Positions 20,971 through 33,625 of a stretch of 64,000 bases of DNA are shown here, piece after piece (within the stretch, counting starts at the first letter, position 1; each line of letters opens with the position of its first letter). A model generated the notes under the pieces. That model was not told where the DNA came from. It saw nothing but the letters and a program-made list of their open reading frames with translations, and ran no database searches. Source of the DNA: Rhizophagus irregularis. Taxonomy: Eukaryota > Glomeromycota > Glomeromycetes > Glomerales > Glomeraceae. The translations under genes and the position numbers were made by a program. The stretch is from the NCBI RefSeq assembly GCF_026210795.1, contig NC_089435.1, positions 1,116,001-1,180,000 on the forward strand, read 5' to 3'.

Positions 20971-23900
20971 TGATGATAATGTCAGTATATTCTGATAAAG
21001 AAATATAATTTTTTTTGGATATTTTCTGATGGTTTATTTAGACTTTACATTCAGCGTATAACGAATTTAAAAATTGGAAATAAATTTGAACGGATATTGA
21101 TAATATTGAATTTCTTCGCTTTGATGGTAAGTTGAAAACCAGCAACTTACTTTCTATGATAATTGTCGCCTTACTAGGGGTACCACAGATTATCCATAAT
21201 ATGTTGTATTTTTGTTGTATTTTATTTTTGTTATTTGTCATTATTTGTATTTTTTTCTTTGCTATTTATTTAGTTTAGTATAGGATATTTGTCATTATTT
21301 GTATTTTTTTTTTGTCTTTTATTTATTAGTTTAGTATAGTAATAATGGATAGTAACGGACTAGTGAGGGACATTAAGGAGAAACTGGCTTTCCTTGAGGA
21401 GGGTTAGCTTACCTTTCTCCTATCATAGGAATTATTAGTATGATTTTTAACCATACTAAGACCACTTTTTTTTGCAGCTTCTCTCATGTTTCCCTTAAAT
21501 TTTCCTAGAAATGGTTCGGTATTTGACTAAAGTAAGTATACATTACATTCAGCATATAACAAACTGAGGAGTTTCTTTTTTTTAAACTTCTTAAAATTCT
21601 TTTTTCATGTTAGATATTATCATGCCATTATGGAATTTCATTATCTAAAGAAAAAAATTTAGATTTTACGAATATATATATAATTTATGGATCACTATAA
21701 ATTATATATGAAAAAAAACTTACTATTTTGCATTTTATTATATAATTCCGGCCACGCAAATAAGGTTCTCATATTGGGCGCTTAATTTCGTAAAAGAAAA
21801 AATATTCACGAAATTTAAATTATTTGATTTTCAGATAATCATTTTTTTTATTGTCATATTCAGCATTGGAAAACTTTATGAAAGTATTGAATATAAATTT
21901 CTCCAAAATTATTAATTTTATAGGCAATATCAATTTGTGAAGTTTGCTATTTTTAACATATTTACTATTTTTATATTCACAAACTTGGGCACGAGCAACT
22001 TATTATATATAAAATCAATTTTAATTTGGTATACAGTACTTGCTTATACTATTGTAGCACAGCAAAGCGGATTTATATGAGATTATAAATGGCTTTAGTT
22101 ATACTTAAGCGCGAGATCAAAAGAAATTTAGACAAAACATCAAAAATTTCTTTGTAAGCAAGGATATTGCAAATAGATAATGCAAACTACTCCATTCACG
22201 TATTAAAAAATAAAGTTAAATTATCATACATACAATATTTATTAATTACACTATATAACTGAAATTTGAATAATTTTATATTTTACACGTCTTTTTTTAT
22301 ACAAAAGTATATAAGTATATACTATATATATAATTATTAACAATGATACATTAGTCTTGATTTAGAAACACTAAAATCATAGAATTTTAAAAAATTTTCA
22401 TTTAACAACAGAAACATTGAAATATTAGGAGTTCGTTATAAAAAGAATCACTTTAAATAAATATGATAACTCTAATGTTAAGTATGATCTGCATTAATAG
22501 CCGTATGATAATATAGATGCTGTACGATTGGTTAGGGGTTTCTAGATTATTTGGCTTTCTATACTTCATGACGTTATTCAATATAAATATAACAGCGTAA
22601 AATATCAGATATCCATAAAAAATGATATTATATCAAAATACAAAAGACTATTGATTATATTAAAAGCAATAAAATTCATTAAGTTCAAATTAGTTTATTA
22701 AAAATAATTCATCAAAATAAAAAAATAATTATAATTTCACTTAAGAACACTACTTAATTATTGGCAAATTATATAATAATTTCTCTTGGATTATCAAGGA
22801 TACGAAATACATCGATCACGTGCCATAACATTACACAGTCATAACCTTTTTATGTTCTTCCGTTTGTAAAATAAATAAATAAAATAAATAACGACAGGAA
22901 AAAAAATAAGCTAAAACGTACCATCAATATTAGCATAACAACAAACTCATGATGAGCACATGGTGAACACCCATTGTGCAATAATTAAATATAAGGAGGA
23001 AATTAAGCAATGAGCAATAAGCAGTGTTAAGCCTTTATTTTATTCGCAAATTATTATATGTCCGCTTTTCATATGATTATGATTATTACAACTGGGAAAC
23101 TTTAGTAATATTAAGGGTAAAAAATTTAGTGAAATTTCAATTATTATACCAAATAAATAAGAAAATATATTAATTTGTCACAAATTAAGTGCTAACTTTT
23201 ATGAAAAAAATTATATTGTCAACCTCTAAAAATTCACTTAATTTTTGATCTTTTTAAAGTTATCTATTAAACTTACAATAAAATTTTCAATTATTGATTT
23301 GAAGCTTTAATAATATCCTTTTTATTTATCCTCGATATATTCACACCTGTTCTAGATGATATACATTATAGTTCAGGAGAAATATAAATATTTGAGTTAT
23401 AACAAAATAAAATGTATAAGAAATTTTTAATGAAGAATATCAAGTAATATTGCATATGGCGGATTTGGGCAACGGGGTCCAACTCAAATGTCACACAGGT
23501 TAATCATTGACCGCCAGAACTGTCACTCTCATAAATTGGTTATACAAACAAATTTTCATATTAAATTTCACTTTTTTTTATTTTTTTCAACACGTACATA
23601 TAGACAAGGTTGTATATACTAGCTCTATATAGGCGAAGTTTTTTCATTAAATTTAGATCACTGGTTGCTTTATTCCTTAATTCTATATGTTTTTTACTCT
23701 TCTATGATAGAAAGACAAAATTATATCCTTTTTTTCGAGATTTCAACAAGTATATACTAAATATTTTTATGTAAAACGTTTTAAAATAGCTTTTCTTCTT
23801 TTATTATGTATTATTTTCAAGCGTGTAATAAAATTTTATATGTTTTTGAGTATTTCAAACAGACGATCCAAAATTTTAAAAAATATAGACAGAATATTTC

Positions 23901-24149
23901 GAAAAAAAAATATTTTCTTATAGTTTCACATCTCGTTATTACCGATTTATCATTTTTTTTCATAGATTATATTGATTATCAGCAAATCTTTCACTTAAAA
24001 CATGGGTAATATTTAATTTTAATAGTAATAACACTAGTGTTATAATCGAATAATCATGTAACCGACGATCATGTCACGAATGTTACAAATGTTACTAAGA
24101 TGTTACGAATGTTTGATATGTTTAACATATTTAACATATGCAACATATT
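20971..24149. other. Long gene-free stretch
   Basis: About 3.2 kb with no convincing gene on either strand. It includes a 50-bp duplication (TATTTGTCATTATTTGTATT at 21233 and 21286) and isolated TAATTCCGGCCA words (about 21742) shared with other repeats here. Frames at 21038-21241 and 23806-24009 are short and unsupported. Confidence 0.5.
21231..21340. repeat. Tandem duplication of about 52 bp
   Basis: TTTGTCATTATTTGTATTTT ... TTATTTAGTTTAGTATAG occurs twice in tandem with small indels. Confidence 0.8.
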
Positions 24150-24377
24150 CCCTATAAAAAATATTGTCCAAACACTGTTCGGTTTTTTGTTCAGAATATC
24201 GACCCTGTTCTGAACATTTACTTGACATTTATTGGACATTCATCATGATATTGTACGTTTTTTATGTGGTTAAAAATTCTCAATCTCCGCATCTTGCATT
24301 AAATTGTATAATAGCGTGCGAGTGTCTGAAAAATTGACCTCTTCCGAATATTTATCGGACAAACATTTTTTATAGGG
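24150..24377. mobile_element. CCCTATA-family MITE
   Basis: Ends CCCTATAAAAAATATTGTCC and, inverted, CCCTATAAAAAATGTTTGTC. TATT flanks both sides (24146-24149 and 24378-24381). 228 bp, non-coding. It shares the terminal CCCTATAA with the elements at 56768, 57071 and 59855. Confidence 0.8.
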
Positions 24378-24631
24378 TATTGAACATATAGCATATATTA
24401 TATGTATTTAACATATACAACATATAACATTTATTAAACTTGTAGCATTTATACACGTTAAACATGATTAGCATAGATTTTATTGTTATAAATATAATTG
24501 AGTTTACATTCGTAAATTGATCGACAGTGATATATTTATTAGTATTTTAATATAATTTATTTCACTACGTATTTATTATTCCTTCTGCTTACCATATACA
24601 GTACATACACGCTTTATATTTTTATAAGCGT
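24378..24631. other. 3' flank of the BTB-TLDc gene
   Basis: Repeated ACATATA/AACATAT words on both sides of the MITE; no gene. It presumably holds the 3' UTR of the gene ending at 24632. Confidence 0.4.
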
Positions 24632-26432
24632 TTAAGAATTGGCAATGGCACTAGAAAGACATTTCAAAATACATTGTAATAGTGACCATACAAAAATAGC
24701 ACCAATAACACCCAAAAAATTACTTTGTTGATAAAAGTTGTAAATTATTGATGCAAAATAAAAAACAAAAGATATAGAAAATGAATATATTAAAATTACA
24801 AATATTACTGGCAGAAAAATAACAAATTTCCCAAACATCCATTTAATAAATCGAATTACTCTCTTAAACATTCTCTTGATAAATCGAAAAATCCTATTAA
24901 TACTTCGAAAAATTCTACTACTAAGTCTATCATCAACAATTTGAAATACTTCATATTCTTCTATTTCAAAAGCTTCTTTGTTAATAACTTTCTTTTCATA
25001 AGAATGCTGCTTGCTTTTGCCGACAATATTATTATTTAAAGAATACACAAACAAGTCTTGTAATCCAAAACAAGGTCCTTTGTTTTTGCACCAAGTGATT
25101 GCTTCTCTTTTAGATGTGACACGACTTAATACAGGTGCTGTTCGATTTGTTAATGAAAATATAAAACTATTTGATGATTTACGTTGATGGTTATTGTAAA
25201 AATCACAATTATGATATAATAAGGAACTCCTTTCATCTTCTGCTATTTTAAAACTACGCCATTCCAATGGATTATATCCACCAATTATTTCACCTGATTC
25301 GTGAACTTTAATGACAACAACTGTTGGTCCCTTATTATCACAATTCTCATGAAATTTATTGATTTTAAAGTCTTCTTGACTTGCACGATAAATAAGTTTA
25401 AGTTTAAAAGGTATATTTTCAAAATTGTAAGATGCTACACGTTTTTTATCAATCCAACTTGCTATCAATGCTGCATCTCTAGAATTAATAATTTTCGAGT
25501 CAAATAGAGATCTTGAGGGTAAAACATTGAATGTAGTTTTGAAATTAGGATTTGATAAATATTGAAGAACTTCTCCATCAAGACCATCCGGTAAGATATC
25601 CTTAAATTGAGTCCTAACTTTTGTATAATCATTGAATGACATTTGGAAGTATCGAATGTGAGGAATACAATTATGAATTATTTTTTCTAGATTTATGAAA
25701 TCTGTTGACGTCCATTTAGTTATATCACCATCTAAAATAGAATTAGTATTTTCAATTCCCCATTTAATTAAATATTCCCAAATTTCAATCTCTTCTAATT
25801 TAAGATCATCACATTTTAAAAGTTGTATAAAGAAAGATTCTTCAATTTTTAAGTACTCCTCCGTTTCAAAAATAATTTTAGGATTACTACAAACTAATTC
25901 AAATACAAAATTATATAAATTAATGAAATGACTATGTTGACAAACTTTGATAATATCTTTTGGTTGCCAAGCAGATCTATTTTCAGTTAAAATTTCCTCA
26001 AGTTGTTGAAATACTTCAATTAATTGAAGCTCATCCGCTGCGATAGCAACATCAACAAGACTAATTTCATTATTATCTTTAATATAAAGTAATCCTGTAT
26101 AAATATACCTATACATGATATTATTTTTGTAAATGATTAATTATTTTATTTAAAAAAAAATAATAATTAAATTGGGAATAATGCACTTACTTCATAATAA
26201 CCTCAAACACCAAAGGTGAAATATTAGGCTTATTAAAAATGATGATTCCATCTTCTTTTCTTACCCATCGTGCAGATAATCCATTTTTAAAATAGATTGA
26301 TCTAGAAGATAAAATTAACGAATGTGCTTTAAATTCCTTAATATTTTCTTCTTTACCAACTATAAATTTTACATCATAATCGTCAGGAATTTCAAGTAAA
26401 TTAGAAAAATCTATGGGCAATGTACGGTTCAT
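24632..26432 (-). CDS. BTB-BACK-TLDc protein with hydrophobic C-terminal tail
   Basis: Exon 1 26432-26191 and exon 2 26108-24632, with an 82-nt GT-AG intron (donor GTAAGT), give 572 residues; ATG 26432 starts MNRTLPIDF. BTB: about 20-105 (DYDVKFIVG, FKAHSLILSSRS, then YIYTG across the splice). BACK: about 115-205. TLDc: about 285-470 (DAALIASWIDKK, GPTVVVIK, GGYNPLEW, FGLQDLFV, EEYEVFQIVDD). After TLDc comes a basic helix (IFRFIKRMFKRVIRFIKWMF) and two hydrophobic segments (about 503-533 and 540-565), unusual for the family. BTB proteins often recruit substrates to Cul3 ubiquitin ligases; TLDc is tied to oxidative stress. The tail suggests membrane anchoring (inference). The frame is intact. 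A broken BTB-BACK gene diverges from it at 26870. Confidence 0.9.
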
Positions 26433-26651
26433 ATTTTGTAAATTTAACAAAAGACAATAAGCCTAAAGGCATCCGGTTTAAGAATGTATTTAGTTTCTAT
26501 TCATATATTCTGTACAACCAGTGTATTATTAGGGAAGGGCCAGAAATGACGGCGGCATTCCCTAAGGGGAAGGTAGGCTAATTTTTAAATTTTTAATTAG
26601 TGATCGGCAAAATTTTGCCCCACATTACACTAATCATTTTATGTCAAGATC

Positions 26652-26826
26652 GGATTAACGACCCCAGCATCGCTACCGAAAAGTGGTAGTCTGATTTATT
26701 TACCGGTTACACATGCCTGTTAAACGTGATTTCGATAATCATTTTCGGTAGAATTGACGTATTGATCGACTTGAATTTGGTTTATAAAAAAGTTATAGTG
26801 AAGTGGTGATGCTAAGGTCGTTATCC
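26652..26826. mobile_element. Candidate MITE in the divergent promoter region
   Basis: GGATTAACGACCCCAGCATC at the left and, inverted, GGATAACGACCTTAGCATCA at the right form imperfect 20-bp terminal repeats around 175 bp of non-coding DNA. It lies between the two divergent BTB genes. No clear target duplication. Confidence 0.5.
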
Positions 26827-26869
26827 ATTCAAAGTTCAAACAAATTGTTTATCATTTCTTTTTTTTATT

Positions 26870-27576
26870 ATGAATGATAATAAATTTTTACGTACCTTAT
26901 CCCAGAATTTACTTGAAATTTCAATAGATGATGAATATTATGATGTTATTATTGAAGTTGGTAATGATCCTTTATCCTTATATAAAGATATTTCGTGCTC
27001 ATATATAATGATAGTACTTTAGTACATACAAAATTACCAAATATTTTACCCGAAAAAATTTTCAAATAATTTTAAGGTAACAATTAAGAAAAGGATAAAT
27101 TTAAATTAATAATTTTCTTAATTTATACTTTTTATTAGGTATATTTATTATGGAAGAATTTCTTTAGAGGAATATGATACTTCGGAAAAATCTTGGTTGC
27201 TAGGAGTGAACTTGGTCTTAAAGAATTAATTACTTATTTACAATCCTTTTTGATTGAAAATAAGACAAATTGGATGGAATTAAATTTTAATTTGATATAT
27301 CAAACAAGCTTTGAGAACGATTCTTTTTAGAATTTCAAAAATTATGTACTGATTTCTTAAATGGGAGCTTACACAAAATCCCGAACTTCCTCCTGATCCT
27401 ACAACTTTTTTAAGAGGAGATTTCAACACTTTGAAAAATAGTTTACAACATTGTATTCGATTTATTATATTCTATAATTTAACTTCCGAAGAATTTTCAG
27501 TTAAGGTGTTACCTTATAAAATTTTTACCAAAAGTATTTTATACCGATTTATTAAATATTTTTGAATCTAATAAGT
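26870..27576 (+). pseudogene. BTB-BACK pseudogene
   Basis: ATG 26870 opens MNDNKFLRTLSQNLLEISID then DDEYYDVIIEVGNDP, a typical Rhizophagus BTB start. The frame breaks near 26985 where the RAH/LSSRS part is missing. LPNILPEKIF, a probable intron (27077-27138) and YIYYGRISLEEYDTS follow, then in another frame ELGLKELITYLQSF, NLIYQTSFENDSF and WELTQNPELPPDPTTF. At least three frameshifts and a TAG at about 27328. The order of blocks matches BTB then BACK; TLDc is absent. Confidence 0.85.
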
Positions 27577-28109
27577 AATAACCAATCAATCAGAAAATCA
27601 AAACCTCATATGACTATGAAAAGTATTAGTATTGATTTGATTCAAAAATCACTAAATTTTCACATGTTGAATTAATCTCAAAATGGATCGATTAAAAAAA
27701 CACATGTGTAAGCGTAACGTTTAGACTAGCATGTATAAATACTGTAGTTTTGAATTGTGTAATATATTTTCTGCTTGCGCCTAATCTATTCCATGCCAGC
27801 ATAAGTTTTTTTTGCTCTTTGTTTTCTAGATTATTAAGGTTAATATCGGTAAGTTCAAGGTATGAATTCTGAATTGCAGTTCATCACTATTGTTATCGAA
27901 ATTAGATCATTTGTTAACCCTCATATCAAATAATTCGATAGATTTTTTTGTACCAAAATGTTGGTCATATCCTGGAATGCATTAGATCATTGACAATCAT
28001 ATGTTAAAATGAAATTGTGAAAATTACTGCATTTTTATGGATTAAATTTTGCATTTAATCTAACCATAAGTCCAAATTTGGATGAAGAAGTCTCAGTATA
28101 TTTGATGAT
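27577..28109. other. Intergenic with Helitron 5'-type motif
   Basis: TAACGTTTAGACTAGCATGT then ATAAATA at 27715-27741, followed by TTTGAATTGTGTAAT, matches the presumed Helitron 5' motif (plus orientation). No paired 3' end was identified with confidence. No gene. Confidence 0.4.
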
Positions 28110-28600
28110 AACTAAATGATTCAAATTATGAACATCGAACAGGACAACTAGCAATTTTTGTACGTCCTCAGTGTCTTTGGATTGAAATTCATTGTAATTT
28201 GTGTGTTTATTCAGTTGATATCAAACGCTGCAAGAACACAAGTTGCTGTGGACCGCCCAGAGCTAACAATGCCATGGAGTTTCTACAAATTAACAATCGT
28301 TTCTTGCTACCTGTTACCAAAGCTAAAGATGGACATTTATGAACCCCATACCTTCTTCAATATTGTGAACTCTTGAAGATATCAATCTATGATGCAGATT
28401 GTCCTTCTATTGATAAGAATATGTACACGCTCCATCTGTCAAAAATATTTTCCTATACTCACCTTTTTAACAATTTGCTACTCGAGGACGGCCAAAAAAG
28501 GGTGTTAGACACAATTCTATGCTTCTTGATGATTTTCTCTTTTACCTTCATAACAACCAGAACACATTGTTCCATTTGATGAAATTCATCTTGATTTAAG
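28110..28600 (+). pseudogene. Decayed protein-coding gene, family unknown
   Basis: A frame with GQLAIFVRPQCLWIEI, then VDIKRCKNTSCCGPPRANNA, AMEFLQINNRFLLPVTKAKD and a stop just after DGH (28337-28339). Beyond the stop it continues (YLLQYCELLKISIYDADCPS). The CKNTSCCGP cysteine cluster and higher GC mark a real former exon. I believe this is a repetitive Glomeromycotina gene type, but I cannot name its function. At least one nonsense codon; no start codon identified. Confidence 0.5.
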
Positions 28601-29630
28601 AGAATATATCAGATAAAGAATGATCATAAATTTGAATAAATAAATTTGAAAATTTTATCTCACTTTGAATAAAATGTTATAAATGTATTGTTTTATTTGT
28701 AATGGCGATATATTAAAAAAGAAATATATGTTGCAAAGAGGATGTTTTTAACGCAATTTTCTACAAAGTTATTTATTAATGAAAGTATAACACAAAAATA
28801 TGGTGATTATAATAAAATACATATCAAGAAATAAAATAAAAATTAAAGACAATAATAAAAAAAAAAATTTTTTTACGAGAATTCAAACTATTGATCACAT
28901 GATTTATATACTATGTAACGTAAGATTTTCAGCTTTCGGGCATCGGCACTCCCTAAAAAATTACGTAATATATGTCACGGCCCTAATCGAATATATTTCT
29001 TTAGAATGAATATATTTTTCAAAGAGAATTGAATGTATCTTTAAATTGTATGTTTTTGTCAAAAATATCGCACATTGTTGTTAAAAAAAAAATCGCATAT
29101 TTTATTAAAAAAAAATATCAAAATTTGTCATATATTCATATAATTTATTATTAAAAAAAATTAAAATTGTACATTTATTAAAAATAATAAGAAATAAGCA
29201 CATTTTTATTATATATTTATTAAAAAAAAAGGGAGGATGTTTGGGAATAGTAAAATATTGGAACCAGATTCAGTAGGTTTGGTTCCGAACTTTCATTGCA
29301 GAAACATCATATTTTTAAACAACGTTGGTACCACACCAAAATCACGTGGTTAAGCCGTTGTTTTGTGCGTCGTTATTGAACGTCATACGACGCATTGTAA
29401 AAGTGAGAAAATGTATCGCCACTATGCTTTTTTAATTTACTGCAACAACGAATTCACTATACCCATTTCACTATTGCGAATATACAGTCAATATACAATT
29501 ATTTATTTACAACGTTGTAAACATACTTTAATTATATATATTTAATAAAATAAATAATGCTATATTACATTGCAACACTAACTATACATTATTAAGTATT
29601 AATATAATTCCTTGTATAAAATGTATAAAA
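28601..29630. other. Non-coding AT-rich stretch
   Basis: Poly(A)-rich repeats with AAAATCGCATATTTTATT-type words at 29060-29230. Nothing else seen. Confidence 0.5.
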
Positions 29631-29915
29631 ATGTCTAAATAGAAAATAAAGAAACATAATTCAAAACCAACCAGAACCTATAAGATAGAAAATAAGAATA
29701 ATGTTAAACATGTTCCTAATATCCAATGTTCCATTGAATCCGAACCTAGGACTGAACCTACAAAAGATATAGATACATTAACGAATGTTTCATTAAAAGA
29801 AATAAATGTTGGGATTAAAAGAGGCCGAATCTTACCAAAATTTTACATGTCTATGGTCAGGCCATCTATAAATGCTTCAATAATTCAACTTCAACAGTCA
29901 ATTTACGGTATATAG
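29631..29915 (+). pseudogene. Unrecognised small open frame with one stop
   Basis: ATG 29631 then TAG at codon 4, after which 90 codons remain open (KKHNSKPTRTYKIENKNNVK ... GRILPKFYMSMVRPSINA). Composition is protein-like. No family recognised. The true start could lie upstream in a lost exon. Confidence 0.3.
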
Positions 29916-30122
29916 TATGATCCAAAAATAGAAGTGTTTAACAATGAAAAAAGATAGCTTTAGTCTTCATATTTATACATCAGAATGTAACATCTTACAT
30001 ACATTCCGTCCAAACTAATCTGCATTCAAAGCCTAAATTTAACGTTAGCGAGTGAATTCTACAAAAATTAAAATAGTTAACATTTTTTTTAAAATAGATT
30101 TTGAAAATTTTTGAAAACTTAC

Positions 30123-30396
30123 TCAGGTTTCATAGTTTTCAAAGTAATTTCCCAGGATTCTGCCAGTAGTTAAATTAGAGCAAAAATCCTACAATAAAAA
30201 AAAAAATAATTAATAAAATTTTTTTTGAAAGTAAGTTTTCGAAAGTGATCAAACTTACTAAGGAATCTGTCCATAACCGAAGCTGGAGTCCCTACAAAAT
30301 AGAAAACAAAAAATTAAATTTTTTTTTATACTAAAAAGTTATTGATACTATAACCTACCAGAATATTTGGTGTCTTCAGAGTTTAGAGCTAGATTC
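30123..30396 (-). ncRNA. Three-micro-exon spliced locus
   Basis: On the reverse strand three short exons have textbook borders: 30396-30359 (38 nt, TTTTTATAG acceptor, GTAGGT donor), 30291-30259 (33 nt, TTTTGTAG acceptor, GTAAGT donor) and 30188-30123 (66 nt, TATTGTAG acceptor, GTAAGT donor). The introns between are 67 and 70 nt. One frame stays open across the first two junctions and stops early in the third exon, so it could encode a peptide end. It may equally be a non-coding RNA or decayed gene. No promoter defined. Confidence 0.4.
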
Positions 30397-31069
30397 CTAT
30401 AAAAAGCCTAAAAAAAATAATGAATAAAATGTTACTAGTTAATAAACATTTTATTAAAATAAAGATTTAAAGAAGAACCACATGCAAAATTCTAAACGTC
30501 TAAAGATAATAAGAGCCGGTCTTCTAAAAAAAAGAAAAAAATAAACACCCACTGGCCGTCTCCATATTTTCAGTAAACTTTATTTTTTTTTCTTCTTGGG
30601 ATATTGTTTTCTTGGAATTTTTGTATTTCTAAAGTTAACGAAAGGGGAGGAAAAGGAAGAATGAAAGAGAAAGAGTAAAAAAGAGAAAGAGCAAAAGAGA
30701 GAAAGTTTAGTTAAAAAAAAAAATCAGAGATCGAATATTAATAATATTTCACGTGATACACGTGATATGCAATTTTACAAAATGTAATCCGATCAAAATT
30801 TCCCTTTTTCACCAGTGTTGTTTAGAGTTTGACATGATAGTATAATAGTTCTTGAAGGACAGGGCAATTATACAGTACTATGTTTTGTTCAATAAAATAA
30901 ATTAAGTTTATTTAATAGTTTCATGAAGTTTAATTTTTTTGACTTCATATTACCCTATAAAAACACATCGTAAATAAAATGTCAATAAGATGAATTGATG
31001 ATCTGCAGACTGCATAATTATTAAAGACTAAGCTTTTTTAAAGCTTTTTAAGCTTTTAAAATCTTTTTT
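30397..31069. other. Purine-rich patch and CCCTATA end
   Basis: Polypurine DNA at 30640-30720, paired CACGTGAT motifs at 30751-30767, and an isolated CCCTATAAAAACACATCG at 30953 like a CCCTATA-family left end. A similar order (purine-rich patch, then CACGTGAT) occurs inside the element at 59855-61370. Confidence 0.4.
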
Positions 31070-31765
31070 TTTCGTTAGCTTTCAATTCCCTTTCATAATT
31101 CCTTTTTTCCATTTCCATCTTCCACTCTTTTCCCTTTATTTTTCCCCCTTTATTTTTCTCCATTCTTTTTCCTTTTGTTTTTTCACCTTCCCTTTCCCTG
31201 TTTTTTTTCTTTTACTTTTTTTTTAGTGGACACAAATTCCTAAATTCTCTTTAAAAAAAAACTTTTTTACCATTTTTTCTTTTACTTACTTAATGAAACA
31301 ATTATTAAAGTTTCATTTTTTTTCTTTTTGTAAATGAAATACAATATCTAGATTTGGTTGGTAATGTTTTTCTTATTATTTATTATTTCTTTTTTGTAGT
31401 CTTCAAATATTTAGATGCGTGGGATTTGGTAAGAAAAGTGATTTATTAAATTATTCTTTAACAAACATTTACAGGTTTTTGGACGTGAGAACAGTACGTT
31501 TTTTTATATTTTTAAACTCCATCTTTATTTAACAATACATTAACCTAACAATTTCATTTTCATTACTTTAGATTAGTTTTTGGCTCTTTAGGTGCATGAA
31601 AGGTATCTTTGTATGCGAATTTTGTAAGTTATTTTACTCTTTTCTTTAATTTTTCTTTTAATGAATAGTACTAATATTCATCTTACTTTTTCAGATAGTT
31701 TGTTCTTCAACTCTTTGGACTTGGTGTAATTATGTATTTCAATAAAAATTAGACAAAGTATAAAC
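31070..31765 (+). ncRNA. Four-micro-exon spliced locus with poly(A) signal
   Basis: After a polypyrimidine leader (31070-31395), exon-like pieces with splice signals follow: 31400-31428 (29 nt, TTTTGTAG/GTAAGA), 31475-31493 (19 nt, TTACAG/GTACGT), 31572-31602 (31 nt, ACTTTAG/GTATCT) and a last exon from 31695 (TTTTCAG) holding AATAAA at about 31740-31745. Introns would be 46, 78 and 92 nt. No long frame across them. It mirrors the reverse-strand locus at 30123-30396 in the opposite orientation. Confidence 0.35.
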
Positions 31766-33625
31766 TGACTTGAGGTTAGAAGTCATAAGCTATCTCACCA
31801 GCTGGCAAAGTGTATGAAATTTCTTTTAAATCACAAAGAAAGCCTTGCTAAAGTCATCTTTAGTGTAGGTCTAGTAATACATTGCCTTAATTGAGCGTGG
31901 CTACGAAGTTTATGATTCTATATTTATGTTTTTGTTTAATGCATGTATAAAAGTCTCTGTACAAGTCATTTTATAATAAATGTTATACTTATTTCATTGT
32001 AATTTCAAGTTTACATAAAATTGTTAATCAATTTTCTGCATATTTTACATTTAGTTTATGTACATTTAATGTTAAAAAATGGTTAAATTACGTTTAAATT
32101 AATAAAATAATTCATATATTCAGTAACATTGTTTTTTATATGATTACTAATAATTATTTGATGATAATTTAGTATAGTATCAGTGTATCATATCGTTCTA
32201 ATACTGTTTCAACATTATCACTATGCAATTACAAGTATTATAACTACGTTTTTGACAATTCTGAAATTTATTAATATTAAAATAGTTTACCGTTTTATAA
32301 CATTAAAAAATTTAAATTCACAGTATCATTACGATATATCTAACAACACTGTCACAGCATCGTGAGTGTATTGTAACTTTGCATTAATGTAAAATGCATT
32401 GTCACATTATTACAACCATGATGTTACATAATAGTGAAAGTGTTGTCTTAAAATCATAAGTTTCTGCTATGTTGTTCTGAACCAGTTATTGAAATCGGTT
32501 CTATCGGTCTGTCCTGCTTCAGTTCTGTGAACCGGAGCTGAACCGACAGAGTTGTTTCCATTGGTGATAATAACTTCTAAAATCATTTGACCATTGAATA
32601 CAAAGATAATAGTCATTTGGACAAAAAACTTTTTATAGCGATCAGCCATCAGTTAAGAAATTTACTGGAACCGTTATTCTCATCATTGATTGAGACAAGA
32701 GGATAAATTACAGGCACTTTATGCTCACTTTTATTTTATAGTTGCTTTTCACTTTTTTTTCTTTTTTTTTTTAATTTTTAAGATGTAAACAAATATAATC
32801 GTCAAAATAAATATTTGTGGTGAAACAAGCAATTCTGTATATATACTGAAATAAAGATTCTTCTTTTATATTTATATTAATACAAGTAATCGTTAAAATG
32901 GAAATACTGAAACACTAACACGTATAATTTGCGGATGTTAACAGCCTCAGCTAGACCGATAAAATACGTACTTAACGTATTTAGCCAGCCGACTAAAGTC
33001 AAAATTTGGATTATTTAATAAAAAATCTACATGAACTTTTAGGTTGAAACTAGTATGTCAGCAAACTATAAGTTTTCCATGTTACAGATTTTTCGTTTTA
33101 TATTAATTTTTTATTTTAATTAATTATTCATAAATTAAATTTATTTTAATAATTTATTTTAGTGTAATTTTTTAGATTCTCAAATAAAATGTTTGCTTTT
33201 TTTCACGCTTATTAATTATGAAGGTTTGTGAGTTGCAGCACGAGTTATTGATATGTATTGATTGTGTTTGAGCCTGTATTGTGAAATAGTTCTTGCTAAT
33301 TGACGAACCTTTACAAGTTTTTTTATAGTTTTTTTAGCATTTGATTTTTCAAGTTGAGCGACTTGCTTCCGTAAATTTTTATAAAATATTTTGAGATGTT
33401 GATGATCAAGTTCAATGAAATTATTTGTGGTGCAATGTAATGTTCAGGGAGTTTCTCATGCAGAATAATATAATTTCCGGAATATATTCCGAGTAAACCT
33501 AAATTTAACCGTAAAGATGCTTTTATATAAGTTAGAAGAATCATTTTTAACCAAAGTGGGCGAAAAAAGGGAGACAATCCAAGTGTAAACATTTTTACAA
33601 AAATTAATATTATTTTATAGTAAGA
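31766..33625. other. Gene-free stretch
   Basis: Includes a patch of GAACCGGTT-like words (32478-32550) resembling the repeat at 63023-63485. A reverse frame at 33323-33592 reads like damaged coding DNA but was not recognised. Confidence 0.4.

Noticed and set aside
23630-23660. ACTAGCTCTATATAGGCGAA, a possible sixth Helitron end
   Set aside because: CTAG is present but there is no adjacent GC-rich hairpin.
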